DNA of 64,000 nt, from assembly GCA_019749915.1 (NCBI GenBank), contig JAIEPE010000009.1, positions 1-64,000 on the forward strand, in the 5' to 3' direction. The stretch is from Alphaproteobacteria bacterium. GTDB taxonomy: Bacteria; Pseudomonadota; Alphaproteobacteria; UBA9655. This document shows positions 9,892 to 18,448 of the stretch, piece after piece. Position 1 is the stretch's first letter; each line of letters starts with the position of its first letter. The position numbers and the translations under genes are program-made. A model generated the notes under the pieces. That model had not been told where the DNA came from. It saw nothing but the letters and a program-made list of their open reading frames with translations, and made no database searches.

Positions 9892-10942
9892 AGTTTCCTC
9901 CCCTCTGCTAACCCCTATTTCTGGGAAGATGCCTTGTGGAAAATATTTACGTTATACGGAAATCTATGATCAAATTCGTGAAGCCAGACGCGAAGAAGAT
10001 GATAAGCTTCCCCAAGGCATTTGGAAAATTGATGTTAAACGGGCTGATTGGGAAAAAGTTTCTCAATTATGTCAAATGGCTCTTATGCACAAAACCAAAG
10101 ATCTGCAAATTGCAGCCTGGCTCACGGAGGCTTGGCTTCATCTAGAAGGCGTCACTGGCCTTGCAAAAGGTCTTAAACTTATCACTCAGTTAACGCAAAA
10201 ATTTTGGAAAGACATCCACCCTCAATTAGACAACGAGAATACTGAGTTTCGTATTATTCCTTATGAGTGGATGAATTCAAAATTAAGTATCGGCATTCAG
10301 ACAATTATGATTAGTCTACCCAATGATAAATCAAGACATGCTTATCGTTTTTTAGATTATACAGATGCCAATCTACTGACAGCCAATCAAAAAACTCAAT
10401 CTCCTTTTGACAATACAAGACCTTCTTCCGCAACCATTTCTTTAAGTATAAAGGAAACTCCTACCCACTTTTATCACAGTTTAGAGAAGAGCTGCAGTTT
10501 AGCTTTAAAGACAAGTGAGCAATTAGAAAAGATTTTAGCATCTCATCTTCAAAGCGAAGCTCCCACTTTTTTTAGAATTCGTGAGCAAATAGAGGCTTTT
10601 CAACGCTTGGTTTGTCAAATACTTAAAGATCGTGGTGAGAAAAAGTTAAAAAAACAAGATGACGGTATTATGCAGCAAGAAAAACAAGTTTCTAGAGGAA
10701 ATACTATATCTCCTCTATCTATTAAAAGTCGTGCCCAGGCTTATAGCATCTTAGCAGAAGTAGCTACCTATTTAGAGCGCGTTGAGCCCCACAGCCCTAC
10801 TCCTTATCTAATTCGTCGCGCTATTGCATGGGGCGGTATGTCCTTAGCAGAAGTTATCTCAGATACCCTTAATAATGGGCAGGACATGTCTCTTCTTCTA
10901 GACATTCTCAATGTCAAAAAGGAAAAAGCTCAAACTCCCTAA
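9878..10942 (+). CDS. tssA: T6SS protein TssA (ImpA N-terminal domain)
   Basis: 354 residues. The N-terminal half (about 10-130) is an ImpA_N domain: it contains GIWKIDVKRADWEKV, the hydrophobic LQIAAWLTEAWLHLEGVTGL and FWKDIHPQLDN, all typical of TssA. The C-terminal part (about 285-350) resembles the helical end of short TssA proteins (YSILAEVATYLERVEPHSPTPYLIRRA, with conserved E-P-H-S-P). TssA caps or primes the growing tail. The gene overlaps tssM and ends the operon visible here; about 160 bp of non-coding DNA follows with no clear terminator. Confidence 0.88.
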   Translation: MVQIKVSSPLLTPISGKMPCGKYLRYTEIYDQIREARREEDDKLPQGIWKIDVKRADWEKVSQLCQMALMHKTKDLQIAAWLTEAWLHLEGVTGLAKGLKLITQLTQKFWKDIHPQLDNENTEFRIIPYEWMNSKLSIGIQTIMISLPNDKSRHAYRFLDYTDANLLTANQKTQSPFDNTRPSSATISLSIKETPTHFYHSLEKSCSLALKTSEQLEKILASHLQSEAPTFFRIREQIEAFQRLVCQILKDRGEKKLKKQDDGIMQQEKQVSRGNTISPLSIKSRAQAYSILAEVATYLERVEPHSPTPYLIRRAIAWGGMSLAEVISDTLNNGQDMSLLLDILNVKKEKAQTP

Positions 10943-11105
10943 TGAGACGAGAGAATTTCAAAACACTCGTGAGTATTTTTGAGCCTACTTAGATCAGGTA
11001 CTACGGTAAAACAGCGTAACTAAAAGACATCGCATATATATGAGTCAGTGAGAAGATTCAATTTTCTCGAAATTCTATCACCAATGAAGGGTAAGCTGAC
11101 TGCCT

Positions 11106-11672
11106 TTAACGTATAACGGTCATGATTCTAGCTTCTCGCCCTCTTTCTGAGCCAGAAACCTTAAGCGATACACGAACGCCTGGCTCCAAGGATTCATAAC
11201 CCGCTGCACGAAGCACCGAAGCATGAAGAAAGATATCGCGCCCCCCATCGTCTGGATACACAAAGCCAAACCCCTTAAGAGGGTTAAACCATTTTACTTC
11301 TCCCTCAATTTCTTCAAGGGCTTCAGGGTCGAAAGCTGGCGAGCGTTGCCCCATAAAAGCAGGTGCAAAGCGGGGTTCACGAGCTACAAATTTAACTTCT
11401 AAAACTCGCAAAACTTGACGACCTCGTCTACCAGGACCAATATCACAAACAATGCGATCCCCCTCTTCCACACGGCGACATCCTGCGGCATCGAGAACGG
11501 AAAAATGCATAAAGATATCACTTGACTCATCATCAGGAACTAAAAATCCATAACCTTTTTCAGGATTATACCATTTTACTTTAGCATCAATTCTTTGAAT
11601 ATCTGCCTCAGAAATTTCAGCTTCAGAATCGTTATAATCATCAAGTTCATGTATCAAAGGTTGGTTCATCAT
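11106..11672 (-). CDS. Cold-shock protein with two cold-shock domains
   Basis: 188 residues with two complete CspA-type OB folds in tandem. Domain 1 spans about 30-95 (KVKWYNPEKGYGFLVPDD then DIFMHFSVL) and domain 2 about 120-186 (EGEVKWFNPLKGFGFVYPDD then DIFLHASVL). Both keep the RNP1-like KG(Y/F)GF and RNP2-like D-I-F-x-H motifs, so both should bind single-stranded RNA or DNA. Double-CSD proteins of this size are typical of Alphaproteobacteria. A G-rich ribosome binding site (GGGGGTAAAGA) precedes the ATGATG start. The AT-rich upstream region (11673-12044) could supply a long leader, as in other cold-shock genes; that is inference. Confidence 0.95.
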   Translation of the reverse strand: MMNQPLIHELDDYNDSEAEISEADIQRIDAKVKWYNPEKGYGFLVPDDESSDIFMHFSVLDAAGCRRVEEGDRIVCDIGPGRRGRQVLRVLEVKFVAREPRFAPAFMGQRSPAFDPEALEEIEGEVKWFNPLKGFGFVYPDDGGRDIFLHASVLRAAGYESLEPGVRVSLKVSGSERGREARIMTVIR

Positions 11673-12044
11673 TCTTTACCCCCAAGCAATTCAGTATCAT
11701 TTATATTTCTTTTTTTATAAAAGCAATAAGTCAAAATAACGCCTTTAAGTCTTTTTTTATCCGGTTGCATAAATATCACTTAGTTTTTCATATAAGACCT
11801 ATAGCATAAATTGCTACTGTATCTCAACATGATTATATAAATATTTATCTATCTTTTAGAAATGAAAAATTCTCATTTCTTTTTCATATCTTACAACAAA
11901 ATGATTAAAAAAGTCTTAAAAAACTTCTACCAATTTACAAAAAATGTGTTAACATATTGTTACATTTGAAAAATATTTCTTAATTACCAAATACATCAAT
12001 GTAAAATATTTTTTGTTTTAAGTATTTAAACATAGGAGAAACAC
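11673..12044. other. Divergent intergenic region, AT-rich
   Basis: About 370 bp between the divergent cold-shock gene and the 103-codon gene, with no credible reading frame. It holds a hairpin AGAAATGA/TCATTTCT (11858-11880, 8-bp arms, 7-nt loop) followed by TTTT. This must contain both promoters, but I cannot place them with confidence. Confidence 0.6.
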
Positions 12045-12356
12045 ATGACAGCTAAAGACTCTGTAAAAAATACCATTTCAAAGCTTGAATCTCTATGTGC
12101 TTCCTATGAAAGCAAATCTTTATTTCAATTAGACGACCTAGACGAAACCGTTATCCATTTAAGTCAAGAAGTTCAATCTATTGACTTAGCCGCTGACAAA
12201 AGTTTAAAAACTGACCTTAATACCCTTCAAGGAGCTTTTATGAAACTCTTTTCTGTATTAAAGGAACAACAAAAAACACTTGAAAAGCAAGTCCATGAAA
12301 TCCATGCGCACCAACGTGCTTTACAAGCTTATGCAAGCGTTGCAAACAATAATTAG
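12045..12356 (+). CDS. Small helical protein of unknown function
   Basis: 103 residues, acidic in the first half and predicted mostly alpha-helical. The second half (about 60-95; LNTLQGAFMKLFSVLKEQQKTLEKQVHEIHAHQRAL broken by charged heptads) looks like a coiled coil. No signal peptide or membrane segment. A clear ribosome binding site (AGGAG, 8 bases upstream) supports the ATG. I do not recognise the family. It stands alone between the cold-shock gene and rpmB; conservation beside rpmB in related genomes would be informative. Confidence 0.75.
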   Translation: MTAKDSVKNTISKLESLCASYESKSLFQLDDLDETVIHLSQEVQSIDLAADKSLKTDLNTLQGAFMKLFSVLKEQQKTLEKQVHEIHAHQRALQAYASVANNN

Positions 12357-12454
12357 AAATACTTTCAAAGAACTTTATAGCGAATTGCTGCCCTCTTTGA
12401 GGAGACCGACACTAAGAAAAATTGTTATATTACTGGAATAATGGCAAAACTTTC

Positions 12455-12483
12455 TTGACCTTTTACAAAATCTCACTTACACC
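12455..12483 (+). promoter_or_regulatory. Candidate sigma-70 promoter of rpmB
   Basis: TTGACC (12455-12460) and TACACC (12478-12483) are separated by 17 bp. The -35 box is good and the -10 box weak. It would place the start of transcription about 25 bases upstream of the rpmB ATG, which fits an isolated ribosomal-protein gene. Confidence 0.35.
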
Positions 12484-12517
12484 TGTGGCAGTTTTAGTTG
12501 AATGAGGAAAAAGCATC

Positions 12518-12805
12518 ATGACACGTCAATGTGACATTACAGGAAAAAAAGTAATGACTGGGAATAACGTTTCTCACGCCAATAATAAATCTCGGCGGAC
12601 TTTTGCTGTCAATTTACAAGAAGCCACTTTTTTGAGTGAATCTCTTGGAGGAAAAGTCCGTTTACGTGTATCAACGTCGGGTTTGCGTACCGTTGAAAAA
12701 AATGGGGGAATTGATGCCTTCTTAAAAGCAACCCCTCATCGTAAATTAACAGAATCCGTAAGTCGCTTGAAGCGTCAAGTGGAAAAGAAGACAGCTAACG
12801 AGTAG
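12518..12805 (+). CDS. rpmB: 50S ribosomal protein L28
   Basis: 95 residues, the length typical of alphaproteobacterial L28. The N-terminus has [27 protein letters not shown], the L28 signature split here by basic residues, followed by [19 protein letters not shown]. It is a component of the large ribosomal subunit. AGGAAAAAGC serves as ribosome binding site. The gene is monocistronic by spacing, as it often is in Alphaproteobacteria. This is one of the stable chromosomal markers in the window. Confidence 0.97.
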   Translation: MTRQCDITGKKVMTGNNVSHANNKSRRTFAVNLQEATFLSESLGGKVRLRVSTSGLRTVEKNGGIDAFLKATPHRKLTESVSRLKRQVEKKTANE

Positions 12806-13128
12806 CAATTAAAAGTTGAGCATTTTTCTGAAAAGCTCATTAGGTGATGTGTTTTTACACACTAAGGAAAACCACGTTTTTCATCGTTACGAGAAGAGTA
12901 GAAGACTCGACGAAGCAATCGGCTATTCTTAAATGAATTTGTAGATTTCTATGCACCCTTTTTTCCACGCCAAAGCTCCAATCTAGGCTGGTAGAAGGTT
13001 CACAATGACCCGAAAAAATATGTCAGGCATTGAAACTCAGGAAATTCCCAATTCGGCAAAAATCTGTGCTACGTTAGGAAGTTTTTTATATTTTGTGATG
13101 TTGAGAAATTTTTCATGCTGCTAAGAAA
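12806..13128. other. Intergenic region after rpmB, no gene seen
   Basis: About 320 bp without a supported gene. A weak GAGC...GCTC stem occurs just after rpmB (12818-12840) with no T-run. I recognise no RNA gene here. Confidence 0.5.
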
Positions 13129-13173
13129 CATCCTGAGCTCCCTCGCTACGCTTAGGATCTCAGGATGTTTTTT
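13129..13173. terminator. Bidirectional hairpin terminator
   Basis: CATCCTGAG (13129-13137) pairs perfectly with CTCAGGATG (13159-13167), followed by six T on the + strand and preceded by AAA on the other side. It lies between rpmB and the convergent 129-codon gene, so it can terminate both. The loop carries a second partial complementarity (GCTCC.../...AGGAT). Such CATCCTGAG hairpins can also be dispersed intergenic repeats; only one copy is in this window. Confidence 0.7.
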
Positions 13174-13192
13174 AATGATGAACTTCTAACGA

Positions 13193-13582
13193 TCAGTCAC
13201 CTTGATCCGTAAATTCCCAGCCTTTTCCACGCTCGGGATGATCATATGCAGAATCAGCAACTTCTGTGGCTACAGGCGTTTCAACGCCCATTTCAGACCC
13301 TTGGGGAATAACTCCTGCTCTTGCACGTTGAAAGTTACTTTCTGCAGCAAAAAGACATTCTCGCAAATCATTTTGGTTATCCGATTTATCCCTCCAACAC
13401 TCTTCAATGGCTTGGCACCGACTTTGAGCATGAGCTTTATAAGCTGGATTTTCTATCGATTCTGCCCAAGTACGGCATTCATTTGGTGAAACATCCATAG
13501 ATGGAATGGCATCTTGTGCAGACGCCGCCCCCATCTGCAATAGCGTCGCCGCAGCAACGGACAGTAATAATGAAGATTTCAT
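13193..13582 (-). CDS. Small exported Cys-containing protein, unknown function
   Basis: 129 residues with a clear Sec signal peptide (MKSSLLLSVAAATLLQMGAASA, cleavage after ASA at about residue 22). The mature part holds four Cys (in ECRTW, SRCQAIEECW and RECLF), which suggests two disulfides in the periplasm, and an acidic disordered tail. An AGAGGAAAATATCTC ribosome binding site precedes the ATG. I do not recognise the family. It lies between two chromosomal markers (rpmB and the tRNA), so it is probably a normal lineage gene rather than island cargo. Confidence 0.85.
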   Translation of the reverse strand: MKSSLLLSVAAATLLQMGAASAQDAIPSMDVSPNECRTWAESIENPAYKAHAQSRCQAIEECWRDKSDNQNDLRECLFAAESNFQRARAGVIPQGSEMGVETPVATEVADSAYDHPERGKGWEFTDQGD

Positions 13583-13798
13583 GAGATATTTTCCTCTCCT
13601 CTTGGTTATAATTTATAATTTACGGCTGTTAATTTCAGCTAAAGAAATTCTATGAGTTTCTCCTATTTTTGTCAATTCCGCCCCTACGTTTTCTTACAAA
13701 GAATCAAGATATCTATTGTTTTCTAATCTCACTCTATCATGACTCCTAACGAAAGAGGCTTGCATCCAAGAATTTCTTTCTTTACAAACCAAGTATAT

Positions 13799-13874
<76 letters not shown>

Positions 13875-13921
13875 GAGAAAACCTGAAATTTTTAAAAGCA
13901 GAAATAAAAGGAAAAAATCTA

Positions 13922-13940
13922 GGGGAGCACATGGGGAGCA
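13922..13940. repeat. Direct repeat GGGGAGCA x2 beside the tRNA
   Basis: GGGGAGCA occurs at 13922-13929 and 13933-13940, 11 bp apart (one helical turn), 50 bp downstream of the tRNA-Thr 3' end. Such phased repeats can be arm-type integrase sites. No integrase gene and no copy of the tRNA 3' end is seen elsewhere in the window. Confidence 0.35.
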
Positions 13941-14024
13941 AATTTGAAAAAGTCGAACCTTTCTTTTCCTGAGCAGGCTATTTAAATATTTTCTCCGTTT
14001 TATCTATTAAGCACAGCGACTTCC

Positions 14025-14378
14025 TTAGCCAGTGCATCGATTAAATGCAAGCCGTAGCATTGCACCAATTTCAGCAGCAGAGCTATGGACTGAAATCTTA
14101 AGATTATTTTCGCGCTTCTCTCCATGCCCCACCCAAACTTCAAGTTGGTCTGCCTGTTGGGCTATAGTATGCGCCTCTTCATAAGATAGCAGCCGGCATT
14201 ATTTAAAAGATTCAAGCACAGCTGTACCCAGCACCTCATTTGAAACATCAGCTACAAAGAAATACTCGATAGCTGTGGGGTCTACCATACTAGAGTCATA
14301 ACCTGAGTAGGCCTGAATACTAATAAAGTCACCATTGTTTTCAACACCTACAGTTTTTATCCAAACGGAATCATTCAT
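14025..14378 (-). pseudogene. CdiI-like immunity gene interrupted by an in-frame stop
   Basis: The first 59 codons (14378 down to 14202; MNDSVWIKTVGVENNGDF..., with GYDSS and VSNEVLGTAVLESF) end at TAA (14199-14201). The same frame then continues for 57 more coherent codons (RLLSYEEAHTIA ... AAEIGAMLRLAFNRC) to TAA at 14025-14027. This order, an N-terminal V-x-N-N-G-D-F strand, an L-G-x-A-V-L-E-S-F helix, an S-R-x-L-S turn and a terminal E-I-G-A-x-L-R-L-A-F-x-R-C helix, matches my recollection of contact-dependent inhibition immunity proteins (CdiI, DUF1436-like). The intact product would be about 117 residues. An AGAGG box lies eight bases before the ATG at 14378. It follows the NB-ARC/TPR gene by 22 bp on the same strand. 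A single-base nonsense mutation or readthrough are both possible. Confidence 0.6.
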
Positions 14379-14400
14379 ATTTCTACCTCTTGTATCTATC

Positions 14401-17400
14401 TCAAACCTTACTGCCTCCAGTTTGATCTTTTTTATAATCACTGACTTTGTTATGGATGTACTCTAGTCTTTCCAAGGCCCAGATAATCTCATTATGGTCT
14501 TCAGAAAAATGTTGCCGATAAATTGTAAGGCTTTTTTCCAGTAAGGATTGAGCTTCTGCAAAATTTCCCATAATTCTGCAAACGTCTCCTAAATGAGCTA
14601 AAGCCCAAGCCGTTTCAGGGTGATTTTCGGGAAAGTGTTTGTCATAAATGATAAGGCTCTGTTCTAGAAGCTGCTTTGCTTTTTCATATTCTCCCAAGTC
14701 TTTGTGAACGTCACTCAGGTAGACCAAGATACCCGCAATCACAATCTGATTTTCTGGAAGATGTTTTTTATAAATGATTATACTTTGTTCAAGGGCTTTC
14801 TTTGCCTTTTCGTATTCTCCTGTAATTCTATAAACATCTCCCAAGTAGGATAAAGCCCACCCCACCTTAATATGATCTTCAGGAAAATGTTCCTTATACA
14901 GAACAATGCTTTGTTCAAGAAGATCTTTTGCTTTCTCATGGTTCCCTAATTCCCCATAGGCGTTGCCTAAATGGGCTAAAACCCAAGCTACCCCCACGTG
15001 ATTTTTAGAAAGATGTGTCCTATAAATGTAAAGGCTTTGCTCAAGTATATTTTTAGCTTTCTCGTAATCTCCAAGGATGGTACAGACAATTCCTAAATAG
15101 ACAGATGCACGTGCACTTTCCGCATAATTTTCTGGAAGGTAAGTTTTATAAACATGGAGACTTTTCTCAAGGAGTTCTCTGGCTTTTTCAGATTTTCCTA
15201 AATCTCTGTAAACATTTCCTAAATATGTTAATGCCCATGCAACTCCTTTATGGTTTGTGGGTAAGTGCTTTTTGTAAATAAGGAGACTCTGTTCAAGGAA
15301 GTCTTTGGCTTCTTCATAATTTCCAAGGTCACCGTAAGCATTCCCTAAATAAGCTAAAGCTTGCGCTCTTTTAGCATGGCTTTTGTTTTGATGCTTATCG
15401 TTAGCATCAAGCTTCAACAAAGCGTCTTGAAGAACTTGTTTAGCCTTTCCATGTTTGCCTAAAGAGAGATACATCCCTCCTAGATCTCCGAGAAGGGAAC
15501 CTTTCATTTCTTCCGTTAACAATTGGGAGTGGTTAAGGAATGTCTTATAGTGCGTTGTAAGAAGCCTTATTTGAAAAAGATCTTCCCTTTCCATCGGTTG
15601 CTTTATGTAACTTTCTAGATTTTGAATAACGCGTTGAATCAATGGACTGTTTGGTTTTAAAGCTAATCTTTCCATGAGATGAGCTAAGCTAACTGCTTGT
15701 GTACTACGATGAACAGAAAAGGTTGTTCCCCATCGATATGTTGTTGAGGAATGATCGGTAATGAGAGAGTACTTTTTCAAATTAAAAATAAAGTTATCCA
15801 CATTTATCTCGTTCATGTCCCTCTCTAATAAATCTCGCGGAATATTTTGAGAGTCAATAAGGCTAATGAAGAGCAAAAGATAAGGAAAATCCTTACAAAG
15901 CTCCATAAGCTGATCTAAAGATAAAGTGATGATGCTATAACGAACTTTTGGATAATCACTTGTTCCTTTTAAGATATTTTCTTGTACATTTATAAAATCT
16001 TTTTTGTATTCAGAGATTCTTTTTAAGTATTTTTCATAAGTTAGATGAGTGCTTTTAATGTAGTAAGCCGCAACGGAAACATCGAGAGGAAATGGAGGAA
16101 TAAACTTTAAAAAAGCATTGACCTCTTCTTTTTGAGGAAGCTGTAACTGATCTAACCCATGATGTAAAATCTTCATGAAAAGAGTCGATTTCTCAGGGGG
16201 GGTCAATTCATTAACTGATATGACAGTGGCGATTGTTCGCATGTTTTGAATGTTGCTATCTCGGGTTGTCAAAATAACTTTTCCCTGTCCCCACGTTCCA
16301 TTATCTGGGAGAAAGTAGTTTTGGAAGCCTGGGAATGTTTCAACGTTATCGTAAATGAGAATCCAATCTTTATGTGTTTTTAAATGACTTTTTACAAACT
16401 GGAAAATTCTGTCTTCTCTTTTTTTGGAGTCTTTGATTTCCTGTATTTCCCTCAGAGTTCTTTGATCTTCTTCCGTTTTTGCGAGAGCTTGAGCCAGATT
16501 TTCCAAAGAATCAGTAAGTGTTTCTTTTGTTTCAGCATTAATCTCCCAAATAACCGAGGCTTTTTGCTTACGAGCATATTGTCGAGCTAAGGTTGTTTTC
16601 CCTGCACCTGCGATTCCAACCAAAGCAACTGTTTTAAGAGGGTGTAACCCTTTAAAGCTTTCTTCTACTTTATAGAATAGATCAGGTCGGTCTAGTAGAG
16701 TGGGTTCAAAGGGCATTATAAGATCAGAGCGAATAAACTGGGTCATGGTTCTATGAGAGTCGTTATTGTTAAATATTAAAAATAAAATATAAAATATACA
16801 AATGGAGAAACAAAAAATTAGAAACTTACATCCCTTGGTTTTAAAAAAATGTTGAACTCTATTATAAGTAACTGCTTTGTGTAACGCCTTCCGTATCTTT
16901 GGCCATGTGTGCCAATTTACCTTATCAGAAGAGTCAATAACAAGTGAACAATCCCCCATAAATTCAGAAATTATTTTATCAAGATTTAAAGGGGCGTACA
17001 TTTTTTGTACAAGGGCCATCACTGTAAAATAGTAATTTTCTGACTCTCGAAATTCTACATAACCGATGTCAGACATTGCTTTTTGGGTATCAATTGAAGA
17101 ATTCCTATTAAACACCAAATAGGTAAAGGAATTTGTAAGAGACCGTTCTCTTATGCTACGAGCAAGGCCTTCATATTGTTTGATGGATTTGAAAGTTGCT
17201 ATAATTCCAGCGAGTTTTAGGTGCCTCTTTAACCTCTCAAGAATAAGGTCTTGATCTTGCTTACTCTGCTGGCAACAAGAAACAATCACACAAGAAGGGG
17301 TAACTTTTTTTACTAACTGAGATATTTCTTTTAATTTACCTTTAAAAGAAGTTTTGATCAGAAGACATGAATAGTATTGCCTTACTATGGAAAACTTACC

Positions 17401-17646
17401 AGACTTTTCTATAAAGTCGACTATATTCCCACGTGAATGGCACTCTAGCTTCATCATGATATTGCGAATGTGATTGTCAACGGTTTTAGGAGCAATTGAT
17501 AAAAAAGAAGCTATTTTTTTTGTAGCTCGTCCACTGATAATAAAAGCGATGACATCGATCTCTCGAGGCGTAAACTTTATTTCATTGATTGTTTTTAAAT
17601 CCTGAAAATAAATTTCTTGAGGAAACTTTATTTCTTTATTTTTCAT
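14401..17646 (-). CDS. LuxR-HTH / transmembrane / NB-ARC / TPR STAND protein
   Basis: 1081 residues from the ATG at 17646; a TTG at 17703 would add 19, and neither has a strong ribosome binding site. In order: a LuxR-type helix-turn-helix (about 22-80; FTPREIDVIAF, GRATKKIASFL, KTVDNHIRNIMMKL); an uncharacterised 150-residue segment; one transmembrane helix (about 273-292); an NB-ARC-type ATPase with Walker A GIAGAGKT (344-351) and kinase-2 DWILIYDN (about 427-434); a helical linker; and eight 42-residue kinesin-light-chain-like TPRs (about 720-1060; GxYEKAKxLLEQSLxIY, spaced by LPENH). This is the plan of STAND signalling ATPases, in which TPRs sense and the ATPase oligomerises. A membrane anchor between a DNA-binding domain and the ATPase is odd. 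Role unknown: regulator or NLR-like defence are both possible. Confidence 0.88.
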   Translation of the reverse strand: MKNKEIKFPQEIYFQDLKTINEIKFTPREIDVIAFIISGRATKKIASFLSIAPKTVDNHIRNIMMKLECHSRGNIVDFIEKSGKFSIVRQYYSCLLIKTSFKGKLKEISQLVKKVTPSCVIVSCCQQSKQDQDLILERLKRHLKLAGIIATFKSIKQYEGLARSIRERSLTNSFTYLVFNRNSSIDTQKAMSDIGYVEFRESENYYFTVMALVQKMYAPLNLDKIISEFMGDCSLVIDSSDKVNWHTWPKIRKALHKAVTYNRVQHFFKTKGCKFLIFCFSICIFYILFLIFNNNDSHRTMTQFIRSDLIMPFEPTLLDRPDLFYKVEESFKGLHPLKTVALVGIAGAGKTTLARQYARKQKASVIWEINAETKETLTDSLENLAQALAKTEEDQRTLREIQEIKDSKKREDRIFQFVKSHLKTHKDWILIYDNVETFPGFQNYFLPDNGTWGQGKVILTTRDSNIQNMRTIATVISVNELTPPEKSTLFMKILHHGLDQLQLPQKEEVNAFLKFIPPFPLDVSVAAYYIKSTHLTYEKYLKRISEYKKDFINVQENILKGTSDYPKVRYSIITLSLDQLMELCKDFPYLLLFISLIDSQNIPRDLLERDMNEINVDNFIFNLKKYSLITDHSSTTYRWGTTFSVHRSTQAVSLAHLMERLALKPNSPLIQRVIQNLESYIKQPMEREDLFQIRLLTTHYKTFLNHSQLLTEEMKGSLLGDLGGMYLSLGKHGKAKQVLQDALLKLDANDKHQNKSHAKRAQALAYLGNAYGDLGNYEEAKDFLEQSLLIYKKHLPTNHKGVAWALTYLGNVYRDLGKSEKARELLEKSLHVYKTYLPENYAESARASVYLGIVCTILGDYEKAKNILEQSLYIYRTHLSKNHVGVAWVLAHLGNAYGELGNHEKAKDLLEQSIVLYKEHFPEDHIKVGWALSYLGDVYRITGEYEKAKKALEQSIIIYKKHLPENQIVIAGILVYLSDVHKDLGEYEKAKQLLEQSLIIYDKHFPENHPETAWALAHLGDVCRIMGNFAEAQSLLEKSLTIYRQHFSEDHNEIIWALERLEYIHNKVSDYKKDQTGGSKV

Positions 17647-17980
17647 AAAGCATATTGTTTTGTTTAAATTTTTTATTAGGTGAAGCCTCACGCAATAGGA
17701 CAAAGATCTTTTTAAAATAAATGACTTATAACGTAACCAAATAAACTTAATCCCATTTTTTTCGTTGGTAAAGGATCAGGTAATTTTTCCCTATTTGTCC
17801 AAATCAGGTAATTTTTGAGGGTAGATAAATAACGATCAATTATTTTTTACTCAGCTCGTAATTTTCAAGATCACACGCAAACGTTAAGCAAAGGACTTCA
17901 TATTACATATGAATCTATCAAAAAGATCGTTGTTGGTGATTTATCAAAATTACATCTATTTTAACGAAGTGGAGGAAACG
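17647..17980. other. Divergent intergenic region between the STAND gene and the first HTH gene
   Basis: About 330 bp, AT-rich, no gene. It contains two perfect 14-bp direct repeats (separate entry) and must hold the promoters of the divergent genes. A GTGGAGGAAACG ribosome binding site closes it. Confidence 0.6.
17775..17816. repeat. Two 14-bp direct repeats ATCAGGTAATTTTT
   Basis: ATCAGGTAATTTTT is present at 17775-17788 and 17803-17816, 28 bp apart. It lies about 130-170 bp upstream of the STAND gene and of the HTH gene. Could be an operator for either regulator, or the remnant of an insertion-sequence end with repeated transposase sites. No transposase is nearby. Confidence 0.6.
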
Positions 17981-18199
17981 ATGAACGACTCTAAACCTTT
18001 TTTAACACCAAAACAATTATCCAAGCGTTGGCAGATTCCCATTGCGACCTTACGGCAATGGAGATGGCTTAAAAAAGGCCCTCCTTGTCAAAAAATTGAG
18101 GGGCAGAACCGTTATCGTTTGGAAGTTATAGAGGCCTTTGAAGAGAAAAACTTAAGGCAGCATACAACAATGACTTCCAATTCACTCAAAAAGCCATAG
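17981..18199 (+). CDS. Excisionase-like helix-turn-helix protein (first of two)
   Basis: 72 residues from the ATG at 17981, chosen because GGAGG sits seven bases upstream; an upstream in-frame ATG at 17909 lacks one. The body has the MerR/excisionase winged-helix pattern: LTPKQLSKRWQIPIATLRQW, then a short wing (KKGPPCQKIEGQNRYR) and a helix. Such proteins act as recombination directionality factors or element regulators. A paralogue follows 250 bp downstream; the space between holds repeated CGTCTAC motifs that may be their binding sites. The final residues are basic and disordered. Confidence 0.75.
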   Translation: MNDSKPFLTPKQLSKRWQIPIATLRQWRWLKKGPPCQKIEGQNRYRLEVIEAFEEKNLRQHTTMTSNSLKKP

Positions 18200-18233
18200 T
18201 GTTGCATTTATGATACTGCGAAAGGCCGTATTT

Positions 18234-18284
18234 AACGTCTATACATCTTTATAAATGTCTACTGGAATCTATAAACGTCTACTG
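18234..18284. repeat. CGTCTAC-type repeats between the two HTH genes
   Basis: AACGTCTATAC (18234-18244), TATAAATGTCTACTG (18250-18264) and TATAAACGTCTACTG (18270-18284). The last two are 20 bp apart and differ at one base. Together with the group at 18795-18830 these look like iterons or operator sites of the neighbouring helix-turn-helix proteins. Confidence 0.65.
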
Positions 18285-18448
18285 ATATTGAATTCATCAA
18301 TTAAAAAATAATTGTTTTTCAAAATTTATTATTGATGAGTGCAATAAATAAGAGTTTTATAGGTGTACTTATTAGAAATTATTTTATGTGAAGCGGAATT
18401 TTTGAAACCAGGGCTTGTAAAAAGTGAGGATTCTAAAAAGGAAAACCT

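Noticed and set aside
14480-15470. 126-bp period repeats in the STAND gene read as a DNA repeat element
   Set aside because: The period equals 42 codons and the units encode TPR motifs, so this is a protein repeat.
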